Assembly: GCA_012845835.1 (NCBI GenBank)
Contig: JABAKD010000009.1
Span: forward strand, 14,602,274-14,666,273
Length of the DNA stretch: 64,000 nt
Reading direction: 5' to 3'
Origin: Undaria pinnatifida
Taxonomy: Eukaryota > Sar > Phaeophyceae > Laminariales > Alariaceae
Positions 23,101 to 33,800 of this stretch are shown here, one piece after another; the first letter of the stretch is position 1; the number at the start of each line of letters is the position of its first letter. Under the pieces are notes generated by a model that had not been told where the DNA came from, did no database searches, and was given only the letters and a program-made list of their open reading frames with translations. The translations under genes were made by a program, and so were the position numbers.

Positions 23101-26100
23101 ACCCGGTCTGCATATAAAACTGATCTTGGGCACAGTCTATAAGGGGCAGGCAGCAGATACGTTGCACGGTCAGGGGGTGTTTCAGTTTAGCAGAGGAAAG
23201 ACAACTTTGCGCAGAGGTTCACCTTTCCGTTCTGCGTCGGTAGGAGAGATCCTAAACGCTGGCCCTGCTCGGAGGTCCCACAAGCACACCTGCGCATTCA
23301 CGACCAGCAAAAAATATGAGTTCAAGAAAATCCACATACGATACCCTCACAGAGCTGAATGGATCGAGTTCAAGAAAATCCACATACGATACCCTCACAG
23401 AGCTGAATGGATCGCAAAACCAACTCGCGCTGCGGACCTTGAGCGTAACTTTAGTGATGTCGGCGTTCAATCGCGGCTAAAACCGACCGCAATGGAAAGG
23501 AAAACACATGCCCCATGAGCTTCGTCTAGACAAACCCGGGCGTGGACAGGTGCGATCGCTGCGCTCACCGAGTGCTGTTCGCTGCAGGCAGCAAGCATGG
23601 TGTTCTCCGCAAAGGAACCGCTGGAGAGGTTTTCTTCGGTCGGTACCGTCGCCGCCGGTGCGACCCCTGTCCCCTCCCCGACAAGCTCTGCATTTTCGTT
23701 CAGCTGCGTGCGTGCTTCCCCCTCGCCACCAAACAACCCCCGACCTCCCGATTCTTCCCACGGTTCCTCCTGTAAGTCTCTGTCTGGGTCGACACCGTCA
23801 GAGGTACTCCTCAGGTCGCCACTTCTCCCGCCACATCGTCCTTGCCTCGGCTCCCTCCCACTTCCCTCGCGGTTGCTGCTCCCGCTAGCAGCCCCGCCCT
23901 GTGCGGCCGGTTCTTCTCGCCATCGCGTCAACGCGAACTGACAGAAGTGAAACGCTCCAGTAGGGAGCCCAAGCAGGGGCTCGGGCGTGAGCGCTCTTGT
24001 TTGATTTTGCACCCCTGCTCCGGCACCGCCACCAGTGAACCTTTCCGCGTCCCAAACCTTGATGATGCCATCCCGGCCCTGGCTGCGAGGTGTTCGTTAA
24101 ACAGAGGGTGTGGTTGTTAATTTCCAGGTCGTTGGAAATATACGCGAGAAGAGGAGGTGGTTCGGCATGTTTGAAGAAAATCGGAGCGCAAATAAATGCG
24201 ATCTCTCGGGTTTCAAGCGCGTTCAATGTTTGCTACCATGTTCGATGTCATATATCGGTATTCCTCCTCTCGCCAAGCAGAGCTCAAAAGGAGAACGCCC
24301 ATCCGTTGCTTGGGGTTACTGTAGGAAAAACAGGAGCTCTGTCGTGGTGGGGATGCCGCCAGCTCTGATCAGCAACACAATCGGCCGTGTCTGTGTACTA
24401 GCGTGCTGAACACATAACGGTAAGTTTCATGCGCATCACTTACACCACTACTGCTGCTGTATATATATATACATCGGGTGTGACAATTGAAAAATCCGCT
24501 TCACTCTCTCCGTTGTCCCCTCCCCGCCCCCCGTTTTGCACATAGGATAGACATGGAGACGTGCACTTATCGACTCGGCAAGTTTGCGCAAGGTATGATA
24601 CGTGTTTTCACATGTTCTATGAGTCCGTGGGCAGTGAGCAGGCACAAGAGACAACCCGAGGCGTCAATGTGGGTGTCCCGTGTCGCGGCCTTATGCAAGC
24701 AGACTTCGGGACCAGACCCCGCGAACGAAACTACGAGGGAAACGCACGCCCGTTGCTCCTCACCTCACGACTTTATTCCGGCCTAGGCGATCAAGTCTCT
24801 GGACGCCCATGCCGTGGCTAGTCGCTTCGAACTCGGCGCAGACCCTCCGACGCTCCAGGTCCCACACCTTGACAACACCGTCCTGCGACCTATCATAACC
24901 GAGCGAAATATTGCTCAGAGCTATATTATCTCTTGGGTACGTGACATTTTTGTTCAACACGCCAAAAGGATATGACGAGAAACTCTTTGAACATGAATAA
25001 TGAATACTTTGATTAGCCTCTACGGCTAGCAGATGAAACATAGCGGCCCCAAATGACAATACTCTGCACCAAGAGTCGACTTTTGATCGATTGTGTCGCA
25101 CAGGCTCGAGGTCGTGCGAATTGAGCCTGGAAAGTCCGGGCGTTTTTCAATGTGTCGCCAGCCGAAGGGTGTCGAGAAATCTACCCCTTGTGAGCGATAT
25201 ACATTGTACGAGTAAATATGTTACATGCACTACTACTGCCGTCGTCTGGACTACAAACTTTGCTGCATCGCGGTTGGTTTGCGTTGTTGTGCTCTTTCCC
25301 TGTTTTATATCCGTCCTTTCTCCATACAAGTGCATATACGGCGGTATGAACCAGCCCGGGATCACAAAGTACAAAATATTCCTCCCTCCATCCCCCTCTC
25401 CCCTTCGTAACTCGCTCCGGTTCCCATTCTGTTATCAGGGTATGTAGACTATAATAGGAGTCTCATCGCGCGTATAACACGAGAGTAGACCACTCACTCC
25501 TATTATATAATATATTTTCTTCTTTTCTTTCTTTTTTCGCACACTTTTACTTTCCAGCTTCTGGACAAGACGTGGTCACAGGTGTCGTCGCTTCTCCCCC
25601 CCGTTTCTTGCCTTCAATTTTTTTCGCGCACAGGGTTCAGCAATCCCACTGCTCGTCGAGTTTTTATCGAGTGTTGCTAACTCACGCTCTTGCGCTTTCC
25701 GCAAGTCAATTTGTGCACAAGAAAAAGTCCCAACGAATTTATACGAGTATGCACTCGGCGGGGCTAGAACTCACGAAACTGACCTATACCCGGCTCGAGG
25801 ATAACCTGATACGCCACCGGGGCGACCGGCTATATAGGTCGTTGATGCGCGTTGGGTGATCCTTACATGCTCAATACCCGCACGCACATTCCGCGAGGTA
25901 TAATACGTTTCCCCCCCAAAAAAAAACTTCACGTATGCGCAATCTCACAGAGCTTTGATACGAACGTCGTTCACCGGCCCCCCCTTCTACAGATACATGG
26001 AAAGAGACGACAGAACCCCTCGCCCTTTACTACATACACCCTGCAGGTACGACAGGTACGTACCAGGTACTTCTACAATATTCCATCTCCTAGAGAACCG

Positions 26101-27631
26101 GCGGCTTGAAGCCACGGAACCTCGGGCAGACAGGCGATAAGAAAACGCGTCCAGTCTGCAAGCCACCAATATGTTTACGCGGAGTCGCCGGGGGGGTGTA
26201 AATGCTGGAATGTGTGCATCTCTGATGGAAAGAGGCCGGACTCAGAGTAGCATACCATGTATGCACTCGTACGCTCTACGCATAGCACTCTTATACACCA
26301 GGTAAATATTAGAACCGATACAAGTAATAGTCACAAACCAGTGACATGAATATGATGAGACACAATCAAACAAATTTACGTACGCACTGCCAGGCACGCA
26401 GCTACGGCTTCTGCTGCTTGCTTTTCTGTTGAATTAGGACTCCTTCGTACAAGCGAGTCGGTATGACAAACACTTGCTAGGAGACCCCAGCTCAGAGCAA
26501 GAACAAAGCTAAAAGCGAGCATAGCCAGCTCGACAGACAGAGGAACCGGCACATGCCTGCACTCGCACATACATACCATGCGTCGTCTCCCGGTGGGGAG
26601 CATGGATTTTTTTTTTTGTAAACCTTTACCAGGTACAGCAGTAAGCAGTAAGGCATGCTGCAACTACGTCGTAGAGCCGCACCGTATATATCTCCAACGA
26701 TCATGACATCGGAGAATCCTACAGGCGTTATTGATCGTACCTCGTACCTCTGGTAGCTTTGTCTGCCTCGTATATACTACTGTACTTGTTTTCACCCTAG
26801 GTCAACCAAGGGGTTGTTTTCACCGGCAGCACCATACGGAGCACGTACAACATCGTGCTATATATACGAACGGTGACCGAACAGATATCATGGGAAGCAG
26901 AACAAGGCGGCACGCCTGAAACAAGGGTTTCTCGAAGGTTGTGGTGATGGGATTCAACAAGAAGCAGAAACAAAAAAGAACACTGAACGCCATACTCTAC
27001 TACTTCGTTGTCGTTGTTGTTGTTGTCTCATGTCAAACATCCAAGTCCGTAGTCACACAAAGGTGCTTGAGACCTAGGACGATCCGAAAAACCAAACGAC
27101 ATCAAAATTTGTCCGGGAAATACTGCGCGATACAAAGAAGGCGCACAAGTGAAATGATCCAATGTGCAAACTGAACTCACATGGCCGCGGGTATCCACTC
27201 AACTACAGCATAGAGGTCCCCCTTTCCCACAACTAACCAACTCGCTCGTACTGCACTGCTGCTGTACTCCCACGACGTACATACCCGTACAGTACTTTAC
27301 TGCCGGTACATGTACAACAAATTGTTCGGATAATGGAGAGCAAGACGCACATGCTATCATCTCCGTCGGCAGTTGTCGGTCAGGTGTCGCAAGACCTGCC
27401 TGGGGTACCAGTTTACCAGTACCACAGACCAGGCACGCGCGACACTTCATTCAACGACAAAAAAACTGAAGGGCAAAAAAACAAAAGCTTCTGGCTTCCT
27501 CAACCTCTGTCTTGCGTCTCTTACCCGGAGAACAGTACATCTTCGCCGAGGAAGCATACAGCTTGGACACCCGACGAATGCCCTCGGAGGACAGTCACCG
27601 GTAATGGGGGTGGACGGGCTCTTCGTTCCAT
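20110..27631 (-). CDS. GNB1L: WD40 protein of the GNB1L / ASA1 family, eight exons
   Basis: Minus-strand exons, in order: 27631-27525 (ATG), 24889-24764, 24082-23569, 23289-23223, 22585-22433, 21784-21693, 21111-21005 and 20269-20110 (TAG). All splice phases agree, giving 441 residues. Landmarks in order match GNB1L and the plant/yeast relatives: VTVLRGHSSGVQAV near the start, GSQDGVVKVWDL, SQGRDGIIKVWDAERF, TGAFHFCQFAL, VCLWDLR, KGMVMCVRLL, GHDSGFLCVYDLR, SRLHDEPLLCVDV, GVSGAAGDRVNVF, SGGWDHR, and a last exon with PLAVLRSHEGSVYTV and SGSADSRVAVWDM. A seven-bladed propeller is expected. The third exon has an acidic and Gly/Ser-rich insert of roughly 90 residues, which explains the length over the roughly 330-residue animal protein. 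Family members act with the ASTRA/TTT machinery that matures PIKK kinases. The gene is divergent from the gene at 27893. Confidence 0.9.
20753..20840 (+). repeat. Tandem duplication, unit about 44 bp
   Basis: ACAAGCTCCATGTCCTG followed by GGCAAGCACTGCGTACTACC occurs twice head to tail with one difference. It lies in the last intron of the GNB1L-type gene. Confidence 0.85.
20905..20965 (+). repeat. Fragment of dispersed CAGCTTGCAAA repeat
   Basis: GCAGCTTTCAAATAAGATTG, then GAAATCTTCGATCTCACA, is a diverged copy of the block at 37321-37372, inside the last intron of the GNB1L-type gene. Confidence 0.5.
22320..22440 (-). repeat. 24-25 bp minisatellite repeating a 5' splice site
   Basis: Five head-to-tail units each contain a GTRAGA-like hexamer and a CTCCGAGG-like core on the minus strand. 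The first unit is the actual donor used to end the fifth exon of the GNB1L-type gene (CCAT|GTGAGA, exon end 22433). The others read GTAGAA, GTAAGA, GTAAAA and GTAAGA at about 24-25 bp spacing further into the intron. Confidence 0.8.
23318..23413 (-). repeat. Exact 48-bp tandem duplication next to an acceptor
   Basis: The block GAGTTCAAGAAAATCCACAT... through CAGAGCTGAATGGATC is present twice without change. It ends about 30 bp upstream of the acceptor of the fourth exon (23289) of the GNB1L-type gene and so lies where a branch point and pyrimidine tract would be expected. Confidence 0.9.
25460..25837 (-). repeat. tRNA-derived SINE-like element, copy 2
   Basis: On the minus strand the head carries the same box A-like and box B-like words as the copy at 1340. 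It is followed by the same body, through GACGAGCAGTGGGATTGCT, a purine-rich patch and ACCTGTGACCACGTCTTGTC, to an AT-rich end. The two long copies match along most of their length, so the element boundaries are credible. It lies in intron 1 of the GNB1L-type gene. Confidence 0.7.
26995..27085 (+). repeat. GTT-tailed dispersed repeat, copy 4 (diverged)
   Basis: A short GTT run is followed by CTCATGTCAAACATCCAAGT and CCGTAGTCACAC, a degraded match to the core TCCGTGGTCACAGG of the other three copies. Confidence 0.45.
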
Positions 27632-27892
27632 AGTAGTTGTGACAAGCACTCTTTAGACATGTGCCGCACGGCTTGCAATGCATAGAGAGGGCTGAGGGCG
27701 AGGGAGGGTGGATGGACTTGCACACTTATGTTGAAACATCCCCGTATCGACACGACATGCTTCCAGTTGCAGAAACCCTGACAATGTTTTCTATTTTTTT
27801 TATTTCAGATTCATTTGTCAACGAGAGGGCAGCAGCTTCATTGACGCTACGGGCCGAGAGCACACGGCAGGAAGACTGGCTGGGGGTTCCAC
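27632..27892. promoter_or_regulatory. Probable bidirectional promoter
   Basis: Only 261 bp separate the start codon of the minus-strand GNB1L-type gene (27631) from that of the plus-strand gene (27893). The interval contains a purine-rich stretch near 27690-27715 and no clear TATA box. A strong acceptor-like sequence (TATTTTTTTTATTTCAG, ending 27809) precedes the plus-strand ATG. If it is used, the plus-strand gene has a 5' untranslated exon upstream, possibly overlapping the other gene. Confidence 0.55.
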
Positions 27893-30800
27893 ATGAACGA
27901 AGCGGTCATCGATACGGTGCAGAACCTCTGCCGGGAGGGCAATCGCGACTCCGTGCTGACCGCGTTCCAGAACTTTCCGGAACACTTCAGTTGCATACCC
28001 TTGAACGACAGCAATGTCGAGTCAAAGCAAGCCATCAACGACTTGCTTCGAGAGAACGTGAGTGAGGCAATTTGATAGCTACGTTTTGAGCGTGCCGAGT
28101 GGTGCCGACCCTGTTAACCTTCGTCCCTCGCGGCCTCGCAGACCTCCCCAACCACCCGGACCGATGCGTCGAGGTGCCCCCTGCGTGATCGGTTCAGTGC
28201 AGAGAGCGCGCCGCGCACGGTTTAATTCTCCCCGAAATGTGCGTATTTCGCGTCTTTCGCGAACAAGTCGAGCTTTTAGCTATAAAGTTGGCGCGAAACG
28301 ACACTCACTGCTGCTGCTGTAGTCTATATACAGCTTCAGTGCAATGACATCAAAGGGAGATGGACGGTACACACAGCATAGTCTATATATATTGCAAGTT
28401 GGCGCCATCTCCTCCACCCTCTCGTACCTGCTGCATGGATAACACAGCCAATCCCCCCACCCCCCGCGCGCGCGCTGCGTTGACGCCGTTCGTTACGAGC
28501 CGCACAGCAGGGCACACGCACGTTGTTTGCAGCTTGCAGGTTCACGGTAATTGTTTTTTGTGGCAAAAGTCGAATTATCCACCGGCATAATATCATTTTG
28601 TCGTCGAAGCAGGTCTTCCCACGTACAAAAAAAAACATGAAATGATGCTCCGCACCCGAAGGGAAATTCTGCGCGGACCACGTAAACACGACGCCCGCGC
28701 CGCCCGTGTATTAATTGTGCATCGTACATGTTTTTTGTGTTTTTTTTTGTTGTGTTGCGTGTGCGGTGTGTGCCGTGTAGTGTATGCGGTGGTGAGCGGT
28801 ATGTGTGCGGTGCCCCTATTAGTAATCGTCAGGCCGCGCCAACAATGTTATTGCCTCTATCATATCGCACCATCTACGCGCTCAAACTTTGCATACACGG
28901 CGAGGGTCAGCCAGCCCCCTTGTGTATTGGGGGGGAAGGTAATAAAGTCCGGCGGCTGCTGTTCCAGGTTCGGCGGCCGTTCACGCGAACGCCCCTCGGC
29001 GTATTTTTTTCTATACACGTATGATATGCCACGACGAGAGTAATCATTCTAATCATTCATCTGCGGCTGCTGCTGCTGTGCTGCTGCTGCTGCTGCTGTG
29101 ATGATTGCTGCTTGGATCATCACGGAGTTCTGTCGGTGCGGCAACCCTAACAACAATATTATATTTCCTGCGGCATTTTCGTATTGTTTCCTTTACGGTA
29201 CCAGGTATGTATTTTGACTTGTTTGCTTTGCCTCATGCCCCGCCCCGCACGCAGGTAATCCTAAATGGCGTTAAATTTTTCGGGCACGGCGAGTTGTTCC
29301 TGGAATCGCTGCGGCAGGTGGTGGAGATATTGAGCAAGTCGCCCGAGTACAAGGGGGGGCGAAGCGGAAGGTTTGTCGTACTCTGTAATTCATAGAGCTG
29401 TTGAATCAAACTGCAGAAAATTATGTACGTAACATTTTGCGATTTTGAATTTTTGAATTTTCAAGATTTTTTCCAACTGGTGTGGACTGTGAAAAATGAC
29501 CGTCGGTAAGCACACCTAAGTTGTTGGGAACCACCGCACTTACAGCACGCGGTTATCATACTGGCGCTATCACAATTTGTGTCGTGGCGTGATACTATTA
29601 CGAGTAGTTTTTGTTTGTGGTACATATCTCGCAAACCCAGCCAAATAGTGGATGCCGGAATGAACTTGTCCTTTTCAAGTCCCATATGGAACAAGCGGAA
29701 TTTTGTTTATCGCAAACACTCGAGTGCTCTGTCTCCCTACTCGCACACTTCGTTTTGATTATTTTTCACACACATACATACCAGGTACCAGGCACTATAA
29801 ACGATAGACTCCAAAACAATGCGGCTGCCTTCCAAGTCGCGGCCTTGCCGCCACCGCCACCGCTGCTGCTGCCGCTGCTGCTGCACTGCTGCTGTCCTGC
29901 TGTTGTTGCGTTGTTCTCTCTAACGAACACTGCTGCTGTTGTCGTACCCAGCAAACTTGCTGCGTGATCGACCGAGCATTTTTCATCTACCCCGAATTTT
30001 CTTTGTTTGTGGCTCAGTGTTTACGAACGCACACGCGATGCTGCTGCCTCCATCATCTATCTCGCCGATGCCGACACACCCGAGTCATTTTCCCAAATCA
30101 TTTTCCAAGCTTAACACTCCACGCACTATTAATTCTACGCTTCTAGTCGTACCAGGTAGATGACAGTCGTGTTCCTTGGGTCAGCCCGTCTCCGGAGGGG
30201 AAACTTGCATCAGTTTGACATATTTAGCGCCTGGCGCTGCTGTACGCTTGTGCTTTACTGCTGTCTGGGCGCTCACGATCGGTTTCGCCCATGGTTCGTG
30301 TACTACCAATAATATAATAGGGCCCGTTCAAACGAGGAAAAGCAAATCTAAACGCGAACAAAAAAAACGAACAGAGGTTTTGAGGCTATTTCTTATGCAG
30401 TCGGATTTGTCAGTCGAAAACGGCCTTTTTCGACTGAAGCCCCAATCGGGCTTTCTTACGCAGTCGAAAAAGGGCTTTTTCGACTCAACTTTTTTCGACT
30501 GAGAATTCCGACTGGCGGATCCAGTCGAGAAACTCGACTTTTTTGACTGGATCCTCCAGTCGAAAAACTCAGTCGATAAAGTTTTACACGTGTTTTTTGA
30601 ACCGATCGCATCGCTCATCCCACCACCAAACACACACCCACACGGCCACACACTCATACCAAGTACCACACTGCAGTATCATACAAGGCGCTGACGCTGG
30701 CTTGGCTATCCCAGCTGTTGCTTCTCGCAGCAAGTCAGCGTGGCGCATTCCTAGTTTTGCTCGCCAGCAGCGTGTATCACACGACGGCAGCAGCGCGCGG

Positions 30801-33800
30801 TCTCGATCCCATGCTGCCAACAACGGTTGCGGCTGCTGTGGCTTTGGCGGCTCTCTGCTGAGTGCAACTCCACGAACGTAGCTTTGGCGGCTTTCGGCTG
30901 AGCCCAAAGCCACCAACTCGCTGGGACGAGGGTTCGCCGAGCCGTTGCTCGCGGAGAAAGCGCGAAGCACAGAGCTGCCAACGGATTTCGACTGCTGTAC
31001 AGCAGTACTCCCTTACACCAACCGCCTCTAGGAAGAGCACAAAAACTATAAAATCGACTCGACTGACGATCTGACGATAAGAAGAAGGACCAGAAGAATC
31101 CAATCGAAAAAAAATCCAGTCGAAAAGGGCCGTTTTCGACTGGCGGATTCCGACTGCATAAGAAATGGCCTGAGGGCAAAAGAGGAGGGCGTCCAAACGC
31201 AGCAAACGTGTGCAAAACAAAAGCTAAAATCAAAGGGCGAAAAAGAAGATGGGTCAACGGTCGAGATGGAGCACGGCACTGGCACACCCTCCAGTTGCCG
31301 TAGAGGCGGCGCTCGGCCCTGAAAAGAGAGGAGAGTGTGCCCACACACCTAGCCGACCGTACTCTGCAACTGCATGGGTACCGGTATCCTGAAGCGCGAG
31401 ATAAGGGCTGAATAAAGTAGAGGTGCTGGCCAAGAAGCATAATCGCTTGCCGCTCGCTACACACGATTTCAGGCTCTAGAGCAGCACCCAATTCGATCAG
31501 AAACGACGCCACGGTCAACAATTTTGGCTACGGTGATGAAATCTGCATTGATTGACTGGCACCAGCGGCAGTTGTCCACGTATTATCTGCTCTGTCTTCT
31601 GCGTTTTTCGCCTGCAAGATGTTGGTAGCTGCGGTTCTCGGCGTGGTGTTGGCCCTCGCTCGGGTGCGGGAAACCTTTTGTGGGCTATTCGCTTTTAGCT
31701 TTTGCTTGGTCGATAATTTAATCCCCAAAGCAAATGAAATTTTCCTGCTTGCAAAAAAGGAAAAAACCGGCTCTTGGCTACTCGGTGTATCGGTGTTACA
31801 TGTGGCCAATCCGATAGTCTGAATTTTCTCGTTTCAGCTTCGATTCTGTGGCTAGGTTTTATGTTTAGTTTCAAAACGCTCCGTTTGTACGCACCCTTTT
31901 AGTCCAGGAACCTTGACAAGAAACCGGATTGCTTACCCAGGCTAGGTTTCTTATTTGGGAGAGGGTGCGTTCTACACTAACTTCAGTATCACGGCTCCTT
32001 TATTTTTTTTTTCCCCCAAATCTCAACCTGACATTGTTATTGCTCGATTTCTCAGTATATGTATTTCATTAGTGTCCTGAACTGCTGTATGTGCTTGCCC
32101 TTTCGAACCTATCGAGATAAATCGGCGCAACTGCCATGCCTCTCGAAGCGCTTGCCTCAAGCTATAGGATGAATAGCACTTTTGATAAAAATGCATGACA
32201 CCATGTATACATAAGAGACCGAGATGACGAACGGGCTGCAGTGTGTTTTTCTCCTATTAAATTAGCAGCTGCCGTGAAGCAATCGACCTTCCGAAAATCA
32301 ACACAAGACTCTTTGGCTGTTCCGAAAACGGAGCAATGCCGATAAGGCACTGTTGCAGTCGATGCACACCAGAATACAGGGTAACAGATACACCTGGGGA
32401 CCTGGGGTGTATCTTCGACAACTTGATTGGAGTTTGACTCGTGCGCGGCGCACGTTCAGGGTTCCCTTGTGTGTTTTCCGTAAGTTTCATGTTTCCTTTT
32501 GGGGGTGTTTTCGTACTGGCACTGCTTGTGTCGGTTTACAGAATCACTGGAACCAATTATGAGGGATCGACGTTGAAGCTCTTGCAGCACATTGTCAGAC
32601 GGCAAACATGATCATATTAATTTGATTATGAGGTCCAAGTATATCCCTGTTATCATACCAAGCAACTCCCGGTAGCTTCCTGTGCCAAGATATATTACAA
32701 GAATAAGAACACACTACAGCTGTGAGATCGAAGATTTCGTCGAAACTCATCTTTACAAACTGTGCTCCGGTTGCGCGTATATCTGGATGTCCTCATAAAG
32801 GATATAGCATAGGTATATGTGCTCCCAGTGGTATTTTTGACACGATGTAGTACGCAGGACGCACACCCAATAAGAAATAGGGCAAAATAAAGCCAAGCTG
32901 AAATTTACAGCAAATTAGTAAGTTCGGGAGCCGTTGTACTGAAGTTAGCGTAGAACGCACTATATGCAAATTGAGCCTGGACCAAAATTCTGTTTCTTAT
33001 TATGTGATGTATGATACCTGGTACCTGGTAGGTGTAGAATAACAGTAGTCCACGGGCGCCTTCAAGACGGGCCTGCATGTGTACCCTGGCTCCTGCGATT
33101 AGGGACAGCGGCGATGCCACCCCAACACCGTTGTGCCGAAAGTGATGATTTTTTTCCTCGCCGTCCCTCAGCGTTCTGCTCCCGAAGCAAAAGTCGTGGA
33201 AGCTGAGTCTCCGCTGTCTGGTTGTGTCCCTGGATTTTTCGCCGGCTGGCTGTGTCCGCAGAGTGTCCGCAGCAGGATCGATGGTGTATCGCATAACTGG
33301 CACCTGGTAGTATACGTGGGTCGGACTTTTACGTTTGTTTGCAAAAATAATAAGCAAGGAATCAACTGCTGAGAGCACCTGGGAGCGTGGGTAGCGCAAT
33401 GATGCGAGTCGACGAAGCAAGGGCTGGAGTATTCTCGCGATACGAACAAAGGCACGTACCGTAGTGGGGAGCGGGGAGAAGAGCCTGCTTAGTGACCCTA
33501 TGTCTGATTTACATCTATTAATAGGAAGGGAGAAAGAGAAAGGGTGCGAAGATAATAGATGGAATGAGATGGGATTAGTACAGTGGCCAGAGCACGTCCT
33601 TCCATCATCTTGTTAGAGCGAAATGTGTAAAGTTTGTGACAATATGACCATTGCAGCATCGGCCTTGCGAAGTAGCCCTTTCTGGTGGGGTACAGGGTGT
33701 GCCCGGAGTAGAACGTAGCGAAATGTGTGACACGTGCGCAGCATGATGGCTCTTGTGTTGCTGCAAGCTCTTTCTAGGCGATTGATTGCTAAACGCGCTG

